From positions 1 through 5,376 of the forward strand of contig JBDSOU010000120.1 of NCBI GenBank assembly GCA_039914625.1: a stretch of DNA of 5,376 bases. The letters are read 5' to 3'. The first letter of the stretch is position 1. Each line of letters begins with the position of its first letter. The DNA is from DATEMK01 sp039914625. GTDB taxonomy: Bacteria > Bacteroidota > Bacteroidia > AKYH767-A > OLB10. Below are positions 1 through 5,253 of the stretch, one piece after another. A program made the position numbers and the translations under genes. Under the pieces are notes generated by a model. The model saw only the letters and a list, made by a program, of their open reading frames with translations, searched no databases and was not told the origin of the DNA.

Positions 1-29
1 AAAATTAAACAAATTGAAACTAAAAAATC

Positions 30-344
30 TTATTTAACCATTTCATTCAGTTCTTTTACTGCAACAAGCTCTACTTTTTCTATTTGCGGAGCAGATGAAA
101 ATAATTCTGATGCTTTTGCCATTAGTGCTTCGGCTACTTTGCCGTTGAGATGTGCATCCCTGCCCGATTCATCATTGAAGGTGTCAAAGATGCCGTATTT
201 TCCATCGGCTGTTTTAAATGCGAACCAATGATTGGTTTTAGGTTCCTGTTGCACAAGTTCCAATCCGTTTTTTAAAAATTTTTCTACTTCCATTTCTTTT
301 CCCGGCTTTGCCTGGAGAGTTGCTAATAATGCTAATTTTTCCAT
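30..344 (-). CDS. ABM-domain protein, putative quinol monooxygenase-like
   Basis: This 104-residue protein is the size of a single antibiotic-biosynthesis-monooxygenase (ABM) domain, a ferredoxin-like dimeric fold that includes YgiN-type quinol monooxygenases. The N-terminal strand 'LALLATLQAKPGKE' (residues 4-17) is followed by a helix (about 18-34), then 'HWFAFKTADGKYGIFDTF' (39-56), then 'GRDAHLNG' (61-68), a pattern common in this family, with His65 in the usual position. The last strand is 'IEKVELVAV' (88-96). Some ABM proteins oxidise quinols or other aromatics without cofactor; others have no known substrate, so the reaction is not settled. The ATG at 344 follows an A/T-rich leader 33 bp after the stop of the hydrolase gene, so the two are probably co-transcribed. 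It is the last gene of the array in this window; no terminator hairpin is visible in the 29 bases beyond it. Confidence 0.85.
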   Translation of the reverse strand: MEKLALLATLQAKPGKEMEVEKFLKNGLELVQQEPKTNHWFAFKTADGKYGIFDTFNDESGRDAHLNGKVAEALMAKASELFSSAPQIEKVELVAVKELNEMVK

Positions 345-377
345 TTTGATTTTTGTTTAAGAATTGTTTATATTGTA

Positions 378-1265
378 TTATTTAATTAATTCGTTAAATT
401 CCTCTTTACTATGTTCAGGAAAGGTGTCTTCACCGCCAATGAATTCCAGCAAATCAGCATTTAGTTTTTCTTTTTCAGTATAAAATAAGCCGTGCGGTGC
501 GCGATCATAAATAATAAAGGTGCTCCCGAAAATGGATTGGGCTGATTGCTTTCCGGTAGGTTCTATAGGAACTGTTTTGTCTGCATCGCCATGAATGATT
601 AATGTGGGAACTTTTACCAATCGCATTTCTTTTCTGAAATCGGTTGTTGCAAACGCTTTGGCACATTCTTGTGTTGCACGGGGTGATGCGAAAGAACACA
701 GCATTCTATAATATTCTAATAAAGGAGCGCTTAAAGGTTTGCTCAACATGGTTACTCCAAAAAATGTTTTTCCAAAATCATCTAAGAAACCAATTCTGTC
801 ATGTTTCATTTTTTCAGCCATGCCATCAAAAACATCCTGCGGAACTCCGTCAGGATTGGTATCGGTCTTTAACATGTATGGAGTTACAGATGAAATTAAA
901 ACTACTTTAGAAACACCTTTTCCGCCATGACGACTGAAATAACGAACCACTTCACCGCCTCCCATTGAAAAACCTATTAGTGTTATATCCTCAAGCTTCA
1001 GTTGGTCAATCAATGCTTTTAAATCATCGGTCATTGTATCGTAATCATATCCATCCCACGGTTTAGATGAATGACCAAAACCACGCCTGTCGTAAGCAAT
1101 AACCCGATGACCACTATTTACTAAATCGTTTATTTGGTATTCCCACATTTCGTTACTAAGTGGCCAGCCGTGAATGAGAATAACGGGTTTGCCTGCTCCG
1201 TAATCGTTATAGTAAATTCTTACTGGTGTGCCTGAGGTATCTTTATTTGTTTCTATGTAATTCAT
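378..1265 (-). CDS. Alpha/beta hydrolase, non-heme chloroperoxidase/arylesterase type
   Basis: This is a 295-residue alpha/beta-fold hydrolase, probably cytoplasmic since no signal peptide is visible. The oxyanion-hole motif is 'HGWPLS' (residues 32-37), followed by 'YDRRGFGHSSKP' (58-69), the nucleophile elbow 'GFSMGGGE' with Ser100, the acid in 'HGDADKTVP' (probably Asp229) and the catalytic His258 in 'APHGLF'. The spacing of Ser, Asp and His matches that of bacterial arylesterases and cofactor-free haloperoxidases. The family hydrolyses esters and shows perhydrolase or haloperoxidase side activity; the natural substrate cannot be read from sequence. The protein is slightly longer than the usual 270-280 residues because of a hydrophilic tail after the final helix (about 277-295). 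It sits between a small ORF (stop 32 bp upstream) and the ABM gene (33 bp downstream), consistent with one transcript. Confidence 0.93.
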   Translation of the reverse strand: MNYIETNKDTSGTPVRIYYNDYGAGKPVILIHGWPLSNEMWEYQINDLVNSGHRVIAYDRRGFGHSSKPWDGYDYDTMTDDLKALIDQLKLEDITLIGFSMGGGEVVRYFSRHGGKGVSKVVLISSVTPYMLKTDTNPDGVPQDVFDGMAEKMKHDRIGFLDDFGKTFFGVTMLSKPLSAPLLEYYRMLCSFASPRATQECAKAFATTDFRKEMRLVKVPTLIIHGDADKTVPIEPTGKQSAQSIFGSTFIIYDRAPHGLFYTEKEKLNADLLEFIGGEDTFPEHSKEEFNELIK

Positions 1266-1297
1266 TTTAGTTCTTTTAAAATTGTTTGTAATTTTTT

Positions 1298-1444
1298 TTA
1301 TTTATATAATATATTTGGAAGTAATGCTTGTGCAAGAAGTATTTTATTTTGTGCACGCTGCTTTGATACTTTTAAAATAAGAGCATTAATGGTTTGTTCT
1401 GTTTTGCAGACAACAGGATGAAAGGTTGCTTTTGAAATTTCCAT
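1298..1444 (-). CDS. Possible small protein, 48 residues, unknown
   Basis: An open frame of 48 codons fills most of the 193-bp gap between the DoxX gene and the hydrolase gene. It starts with ATG at 1444 (MEISKATFHPVVCK...), continues through a helical, basic middle (...ILKVSKQRAQNKILLAQ...) and ends ...LLPNILYK with a TAA stop. The leader AATAAATAATAAAA resembles those in front of the recognised genes, and the frame starts 14 bp after the DoxX stop and ends 32 bp before the hydrolase start, spacing typical of an operon member. The residue composition looks protein-like, with a balanced mix and no low complexity. I recognise no domain. It could be a genuine small gene, or the remaining end of a longer decayed gene. 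Confidence 0.4.
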   Translation of the reverse strand: MEISKATFHPVVCKTEQTINALILKVSKQRAQNKILLAQALLPNILYK

Positions 1445-1458
1445 TTTTATTATTTATT

Positions 1459-1917
1459 TTATTGAGGTAATAATGTATGAAATTGATTTTTTAATTTTAT
1501 TTTATTTCTCCATGTTGCCCAGGCAGTTGTACTCCACAATACTGTTGCTATTAGCAGCGGTTGAAATGGCAATCGTATCCAGAGAAGCAAATCGGAGTTT
1601 AAACCAAAAGCATGTTTGTGGTTAATTAATTGAGCAATATTTCCCGGAAAAACGGCAACAAAAAACAAGGCAACTATCCAACCAACAGTAGTGCGTTGTT
1701 GTGGTAAAAAAATTAAAGCAGCACCTAAAAGTATTTCAACTACTCCTGATATAATCACAACCGTATCAGGATCCATTGGCACCCAATTGGGCACTTGTGC
1801 TAAAAACGCTGAACGCATAAAACTAAGATGACTGATACCCGCAAAAATTAAAAAAATGCCGAGTAGTATGCTTACTATTGTTTGAGCTTTACTTAATCTA
1901 CTTGTTTTATTATCCAT
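1459..1917 (-). CDS. DoxX-like family membrane protein
   Basis: This is a 152-residue integral membrane protein with four predicted segments: about residues 12-30, 53-71, 78-97 and 117-136. Hallmarks of the DoxX/DoxD-like family are 'FAGISHLSFM' at the end of helix 1, 'VPNWVPMDP' in the first loop, and the conserved block 'FPGNIAQL...HAFGL' (90-105) followed by 'RLPFQPLLIATVLW' (115-128). The biochemical role is uncertain; relatives are linked to quinone or thiol redox at the membrane and to oxidative stress, which fits its neighbours. The frame can be extended to a TTG at 1944, but that adds nine residues (IIFIIDNF...) not typical of the family. The ATG at 1917 is a better start, followed at once by a hydrophilic 'DNKTSRLSK' cytoplasmic lead. 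Confidence 0.9.
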   Translation of the reverse strand: MDNKTSRLSKAQTIVSILLGIFLIFAGISHLSFMRSAFLAQVPNWVPMDPDTVVIISGVVEILLGAALIFLPQQRTTVGWIVALFFVAVFPGNIAQLINHKHAFGLNSDLLLWIRLPFQPLLIATVLWSTTAWATWRNKIKLKNQFHTLLPQ

Positions 1918-1953
1918 AAAATTATCTATTATAAAAATTATCAAGTGAATAGT

Positions 1954-2052
1954 TTATGCTTCTACAATCATTTCCCCCGTATTCTCTCCTTTAAACAATC
2001 CCTCCAGTTACACATCACTATACTGTATTGCATCCAACTCCACATTTTCAAA
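1954..2052 (-). pseudogene. Probable 3' remnant of an MDR-family NADP-dependent oxidoreductase
   Basis: The 133-bp gap between the DJ-1-like gene and DoxX is not an ordinary spacer. Read on the minus strand, 2007-1954 encodes 'LEGLFKGENTGEMIVEA' plus stop. This resembles the C-terminal signature (L-x-GL-x-x-G-x-N-x-GK-x-x-V) of medium-chain NAD(P)-dependent oxidoreductases of the CurA/YncB or zinc-type kind. In the same frame just upstream is 'FENVELDAIQYSDV' (2052-2011), separated from the block by a TAA (2010-2008). Before that the frame is closed again by TGA (2055-2053). No start codon and no catalytic or Rossmann part is present. I infer that most of the gene was deleted and the tail left behind. 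The match is from memory of the family pattern over 17 residues, so chance resemblance remains possible. Confidence 0.4.
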
Positions 2053-2077
2053 TCAGAATTATCAAGTGTGTGTTCAC

Positions 2078-2803
2078 TTAGGCCTTGATGCCAGCCTTAT
2101 TTGTTGTGTAGTCATGTAATCCTTTTTCTTCTAAAAGTTTCAATAGTTTTTCTGCAGCCTCTTTGGAGGATGCAGGATTTTGGCCGGTAATTAATAAACC
2201 ATCTGATACTACATACGAAGCCCAGTCTTCTTTTTTAGAATAAATTCCACCCTTGATTTTCAATTCATCTTCCAGTAAGAAAGGTACTACCTTGGTTAGC
2301 CCAACGGCTTCTTCTTCAGTATTTGTAAAGCCCGTTACTTTTTTACCTTTCAATAAAGGTTGTTTCGCTTCATCCATCACATTCAGTAAAACTGAAGGTG
2401 CATGGCAAACGGCAGCTACCGGTTTTTTATCGTTATAAAATTTTTCAATCAATTCAATGGAATCTTTATCATTGGTTAAATCCCATAAAGGACCATGACC
2501 GCCAGGATAAAACACTGCATCAAAATCATCCGCTGAAACTTCAGATAGTTTTTTTGTTTTGGCCAGTAAATCTTTTAAAGCTTCATCCTTGTCAAAACGA
2601 TGTGTAGCTTTTGTTTGATTAGCCGGTTCGGTGCTTGTAGGGTCAATTGGCGGTTGTCCACCTTTGGGTGAAGCAATGGTGATGGTAACTCCTGCATCTT
2701 TCAATGTATAATAAGGTGCTGCAAATTCTTCCACCCAAAAACCAGTTTTCTTTCCTGTATTTCCAAGTTCACTATGCGATGTTAATACCATTAATATTTT
2801 CAT
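2078..2803 (-). CDS. DJ-1/PfpI family protein, Hsp31-like (type 1 glutamine amidotransferase fold)
   Basis: This 241-residue protein belongs to the DJ-1/PfpI superfamily. The nucleophile elbow is 'AAVCHAPS' (residues 130-137) with Cys133 and adjacent His134. The partner acidic residue lies in 'GFWVEEFAAP' (21-30; Glu25 or Glu26), and 'YPGGHGPLWDL' (99-109) is the glycine-rich loop near the active site. The block 'FTNTEEEAVGLTKVVPFLLE' (159-178) is typical of the Hsp31/GLX3-like branch, as is the length of 230-245. Members of this branch act as glutathione-independent glyoxalases (methylglyoxal to lactate), as stress chaperones, or both; which applies here is not decidable from sequence. It is a cytoplasmic protein. 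The ATG at 2803 opens 27 bp after the stop of the PPOX gene, so the two are probably co-transcribed. Confidence 0.93.
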   Translation of the reverse strand: MKILMVLTSHSELGNTGKKTGFWVEEFAAPYYTLKDAGVTITIASPKGGQPPIDPTSTEPANQTKATHRFDKDEALKDLLAKTKKLSEVSADDFDAVFYPGGHGPLWDLTNDKDSIELIEKFYNDKKPVAAVCHAPSVLLNVMDEAKQPLLKGKKVTGFTNTEEEAVGLTKVVPFLLEDELKIKGGIYSKKEDWASYVVSDGLLITGQNPASSKEAAEKLLKLLEEKGLHDYTTNKAGIKA

Positions 2804-2830
2804 AATTTATTTTTTATTATTATATGTTAT

Positions 2831-3328
2831 TCATAGATTAATTGTTCCGTGTTCGCCTTCTGCATATTCTTTTCCTGTAACAATTGCTTTAAGCATGTTA
2901 AAAAGGACAACCATTTTACTTGAACTGTTATCCCAATAATTTACCTGAGTAGGAGTTACTTTAATCAGAGCCATGTCAGGGTCATCTAATCCAAGTGGAA
3001 ACCACGCTTTCATAATAGAACTCCACAACTCTTTCATTTTATTTTTATCACTTACTAAAGTTGCTGTACCGTGTATCATTAAATAATTTTGGCTGCTTTC
3101 ATTGGCAATTGCAATGGAAACTTTTTCGCTTTCTTTTATTTCATCTACTTTGCCGGAAGATGCTTTAGTAAAAAACCACATAGTTCCATCATCGTCAATT
3201 TTGTTTACTCCCATTGGTCTGCCTGACGGATGCGAATTATTTTCTTCATTAGTGATGAGCATGCAGATGCGAACATCTTTTACCATTTCCACTAATTTTT
3301 CTACATGCTGTGTTTCTACTTCTTTCAT
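2831..3328 (-). CDS. Pyridoxamine 5'-phosphate oxidase-family protein, general stress protein 26 type
   Basis: This 165-residue protein has the split-barrel flavin-binding fold of the PPOX family and matches the general stress protein 26 branch. Recognisable parts are the first barrel strand 'RICMLITNEENNSHPSGRPM' (residues 20-39), the second 'GTMWFFTKASSGKVDEI' (48-64), 'KVSIAIANESSQNYLMIHGTA' (69-89), and the conserved C-terminal part 'WFPLGLDDPDMALIKVTP' (109-126) and 'VNYWDN' (129-134). Such proteins bind FMN or FAD, but the physiological substrate is generally unknown, and this branch is not expected to make pyridoxal phosphate. It is the first gene after the terminator at 3392-3439, so it must have its own promoter or depend on readthrough. 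No clear Bacteroidota promoter (TTG plus TAnnTTTG) could be found in 3329-3391. Confidence 0.92.
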   Translation of the reverse strand: MKEVETQHVEKLVEMVKDVRICMLITNEENNSHPSGRPMGVNKIDDDGTMWFFTKASSGKVDEIKESEKVSIAIANESSQNYLMIHGTATLVSDKNKMKELWSSIMKAWFPLGLDDPDMALIKVTPTQVNYWDNSSSKMVVLFNMLKAIVTGKEYAEGEHGTINL

Positions 3329-3391
3329 AAATTGAGTTGTTAATTTTATGTGTATTGCTTTATATTTTTTATTAATTGAGAAATTCTGTTT

Positions 3392-3439
3392 AAAGAAAAA
3401 ATTAAGAGGAGAAAATTTTACGGAACTTTCTCCACTTAA
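3392..3439 (-). terminator. Rho-independent terminator of the sigma-led unit
   Basis: On the minus strand a 13-bp stem with one mismatch (3439-3427 paired with 3414-3402; mismatch at 3434/3407) encloses a 12-nt loop. It is followed at once by TTTTTTCTTT (3401-3392). A GC-containing stem core (GGAGAAA/TTTCTCC) plus a uridine tract is the canonical form. It lies 28 bp past the stop of the hydrophilic-protein gene and before the PPOX gene, so it divides the window into two transcription units. No plus-strand gene could use it. Confidence 0.85.
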
Positions 3440-3443
3440 CTTT

Positions 3444-3467
3444 AAATCGTTTGGTGAGAAACGATTT
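3444..3467 (-). repeat. Perfect 9-bp inverted repeat at a stop codon
   Basis: AAATCGTTT (3444-3452) and AAACGATTT (3459-3467) form a perfect 9-bp stem with a 6-nt loop. In minus-strand RNA the stem begins inside the TAA stop of the hydrophilic-protein gene. There is no T-tract behind it, so it is not a terminator by itself. It may protect the 3' end of the mRNA or act with the terminator hairpin that begins five bases further on. Confidence 0.6.
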
Positions 3468-3742
3468 TACATCGAACCTTTGTTTCCGCCTTGGTTTGTA
3501 CCTTGGTTTTTGTTTTGGCTGTTGTCTTTGTTTCCGTCCTGATGCTTTTGTTGATCAGTTGGATTCTTTGACTTATTCTGCTCTTGAGAAGTTTCTTCTG
3601 TTTCTTCTTCTTCTTCGTCAGTTACATTTTTTGAAGAAGATTTTTCTTCTCTTTTTTGGTTGCCTTGATTTTGGCTACCTTGATTTTGATTTTGACCTGT
3701 AGGAGTTTTTTGTTCTTGTTGGTCTTTTTGATTTGTTGACAT
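3467..3742 (-). CDS. Small intrinsically disordered hydrophilin-like protein, Q/N-rich
   Basis: This 91-residue protein of unknown function consists almost wholly of polar residues. About 35% is Gln or Asn (18 Q, 14 N) and eight residues are Gly. Ala, Cys, Phe, Ile, Leu, Trp and Tyr are all absent, and the only Val is residue 40. 'NQG' recurs at 20-22, 25-27, 79-81 and 83-85, and an acidic run 'DEEEEETEE' occupies 42-50. No signal peptide or membrane segment is present. The Gly content above 6% and high hydrophilicity meet the descriptive criteria for hydrophilins, proteins linked to desiccation and osmotic stress, but that is a compositional likeness, not homology. It starts 76 bp after the exported-protein gene and is followed by a terminator, so it is the last gene of the sigma-led unit. 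ATG at 3742 is the natural start. Confidence 0.7.
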   Translation of the reverse strand: MSTNQKDQQEQKTPTGQNQNQGSQNQGNQKREEKSSSKNVTDEEEEETEETSQEQNKSKNPTDQQKHQDGNKDNSQNKNQGTNQGGNKGSM

Positions 3743-3818
3743 TTTTTTTATTTATTTAATTATGAAATTATTTGTTAAGGCATCGCACTTAACTTGCGTA
3801 TTGTTTTTTAGCTATTAT

Positions 3819-4532
3819 TTATTTCTCCATGTTGTCGCCTGTTTTCATATCCATCATTTCTGCTTTCATCTTCTCTCCCATTTTTTTTGCTTTCATCATA
3901 TCGTCTGCTGTAATTATGGAAGATGGTTTGTCTGCATCGGCAGTGTTGCCGCTTGCAACATCAAATTGAAGTTTCATCATGTAAGCTGGTTTGCCTCCGT
4001 TAATAAATTCTTTAACTGTGGTAGCATAAAAATCTCTTGCTCCTTTTACATCTTTACTTCCTTTTATTATGTCGTTGGAAAGATTGATGGCAAGAAAATT
4101 TGCTCCTTCTTTATCGCAACGTGCTGAAATTTCACCGTTGGTGCGGTTGCAAACAACGCTGCCGTCAAACATGGCGAGTTCGTTAAATTTTTCCTGCGGC
4201 ACTTTATAATCAATCCACTGTTGCATGACATCTGTGTGAGGCATTGGAAAATCATGCTTAAATTCTTTGGCATACACAACTGTTTTTTTCCACTGTCCTG
4301 TGTTTTTCCACATCATCATATCGGCAGTTTTTGCTTCCGGTTCACCGTATTGTTTTTTCATCATCATGACTGCCATTTTAGAAGCGTCTGACCAGCCGCT
4401 CATGTCGTCCATTGGCGAAGTTGTAATTTTTGTTGAAGGACTTGCTGTTGCATTCTCACTTGTTGAGAATTTTGCGAATGCGGCAACGCCAATTGCTATG
4501 ACTGCTGCTGCGATAATAATTTTTCTTTTCAT
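3819..4532 (-). CDS. Exported methionine-rich protein of unknown function
   Basis: This 237-residue protein starts with a signal peptide or signal anchor: 'MKRK' followed by a hydrophobic stretch (residues 5-20, IIIAAAVIAIGVAAFA) and a Ser/Thr-rich linker, so it should act in the periplasm or outside. It has 23 Met (about 10%), clustered at 41-58, 68-70 and in the tail 210-235 ('DDMMKAKKMGEKMKAEMMDM'). The middle holds a well-ordered domain with 'MMMWKNTGQWKKTVVY', 'HDFPMPHTDVMQQWIDYKVP', and a Cys pair in 'VCNRTNGEISARCDKEG' (10 residues between the Cys) that could form a disulfide. A Cys pair, FPMPH and Met clusters would suit metal binding, but this is inference. I recognise no named domain. 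It begins 30 bp after the sigma gene stop, so the two are probably co-transcribed. With only four residues before the hydrophobic stretch it does not resemble a membrane anti-sigma factor, which needs a cytoplasmic sigma-binding domain. Confidence 0.8.
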   Translation of the reverse strand: MKRKIIIAAAVIAIGVAAFAKFSTSENATASPSTKITTSPMDDMSGWSDASKMAVMMMKKQYGEPEAKTADMMMWKNTGQWKKTVVYAKEFKHDFPMPHTDVMQQWIDYKVPQEKFNELAMFDGSVVCNRTNGEISARCDKEGANFLAINLSNDIIKGSKDVKGARDFYATTVKEFINGGKPAYMMKLQFDVASGNTADADKPSSIITADDMMKAKKMGEKMKAEMMDMKTGDNMEK

Positions 4533-4562
4533 TTTTTTTGATTTTTGAAATTGTTTAATTAA

Positions 4563-5087
4563 TTAAATTTGATTATTTGAATTGAAATTATATGAATACT
4601 CTTGTTTAAATTCTTGTTGATGTTGTGTTGGTTTTTCTTCCTTGCTTTGTGAACGGAGTTCTAAAAATTCAGCACGGAGTTTTTTTTTAGCTTCTTCTTC
4701 GGTGAGATTAAAAATTGATGCTGCTTGTTTAAAATTGATGTCTTGGGAGCATAGGATGTTTATAAGTGAGGTTTGCTCAACAGGACTATTTGAGCAAGCT
4801 ATACCCCGTGCCTTTAGTTGCTGCCGTGCAAAAATGTGTGTGTGTCTTAGCAAACACGGACAAAGTGCGTAGGTGACTTTTGAAAGGATTTGTTTTTCTT
4901 TTAATTGCAGAAATGTTTCTTTGAAAATTTCTTCGGCAAGTGTTCTGTCGTCTGTAAGGGTACAGATGATGCCGAACATGGCGGGTGCATATTTGTCATA
5001 CAAATGTCCCCACGCTTCCAAATTGTTTTCGGCAATCATGGAGAGAATTGTTTGGTCTGATATACTTTTGCTTTCACTACTTATCAT
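4563..5087 (-). CDS. Divergent ECF-type sigma-70 family RNA polymerase sigma factor
   Basis: This 174-residue protein has the two-domain plan of ECF sigma factors. Region 2 is seen in 'DQTILSMIAENNLEAWGHLY' (11-30), 'YAPAMFGI' (33-40) and 'DDRTLAEEIFKETFLQL' (46-62), which matches the usual 'D..DAEDLVQETFLK'. A region 4-like helix-turn-helix is 'NFKQAASIFNLTEEEAKKKL' (118-137), followed by 'RAEFLELR'. Two things are odd. The segment expected to be region 2.3/2.4 is replaced by 'CPCLLRHTH' (76-84), and a Q/N/E-rich tail of about 30 residues follows region 4. Promoter recognition may therefore be altered. The longest frame begins at TTG 5117, but ATG at 5087 is the likely start, because 'MISSESKSISDQTIL' then leads directly into region 2. 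It heads a three-gene unit ending at the terminator 3392-3439. No anti-sigma gene is adjacent. Confidence 0.8.
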   Translation of the reverse strand: MISSESKSISDQTILSMIAENNLEAWGHLYDKYAPAMFGIICTLTDDRTLAEEIFKETFLQLKEKQILSKVTYALCPCLLRHTHIFARQQLKARGIACSNSPVEQTSLINILCSQDINFKQAASIFNLTEEEAKKKLRAEFLELRSQSKEEKPTQHQQEFKQEYSYNFNSNNQI

Positions 5088-5126
5088 TTTATAACATACT
5101 AAAAAAGGAAACTGCAAAGTTCAGTG

Positions 5127-5175
5127 TGTTAAATGAGGAAAGTGTTACATGTTTGCCGTAATCTGTTACATGTTT
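5127..5175 (-). promoter_or_regulatory. Candidate operator/promoter repeats upstream of the sigma gene
   Basis: The 12-bp sequence AAACATGTAACA (minus strand) occurs twice without change, at 5175-5164 and 5154-5143, exactly 21 bp apart, or two helical turns. A nearly matching third copy, CATTTAACA, lies at 5135-5127. They sit about 40 to 90 bp upstream of the sigma factor ATG, where a promoter is expected. The GTAAC core resembles -35 elements used by some ECF sigma factors, so autoregulation is possible, but a convincing -10 element was not found. Placement and repetition are seen; the role is inferred. Confidence 0.45.
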
Positions 5176-5253
5176 TACTCATTTCCACATAAATTTCTTT
5201 TGTTAAAAGCAGAATGTTAAAACGAAGCGGGCACGTTAGGGTAAAATACAATC

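Noticed and set aside
1918..1944. TTG start at 1944 for the DoxX-like gene, giving a 161-residue protein
   Set aside because: The extra nine residues are A/T-driven hydrophobic codons and the ATG at 1917 gives the usual DoxX N-terminus and length.
3329..3391. Promoter of the PPOX gene
   Set aside because: One should exist downstream of the terminator, but no TTG/TAnnTTTG pair with proper spacing could be found, so none is called.
3784..3798. CGCA/TGCG inverted repeat in the gap between the exported-protein and hydrophilin-like genes
   Set aside because: A 4-bp stem with a 7-nt loop and no T-tract is too weak to call a terminator.
3762..4127. Plus-strand frame of 121 codons rich in Cys, His and Phe
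   Set aside because: It is antisense to the exported Met-rich gene; its composition is simply the complement of Met- and Lys-rich codons, and it has no domain.
4267..4548. Plus-strand 93-codon frame with hydrophobic segments
   Set aside because: It is the antisense shadow of the signal-peptide part of the exported protein and crosses that gene's start.
5088..5117. TTG start at 5117 for the sigma gene, giving 184 residues
   Set aside because: The ATG at 5087 gives a hydrophilic N-terminus leading directly into region 2, and the extension would lie within the presumed leader.
5230..5250. GTTAGGG at 5236-5242 as an integron attC core site
   Set aside because: No matching RYYYAAC partner at attC distance and no integrase or cassette structure in the window.
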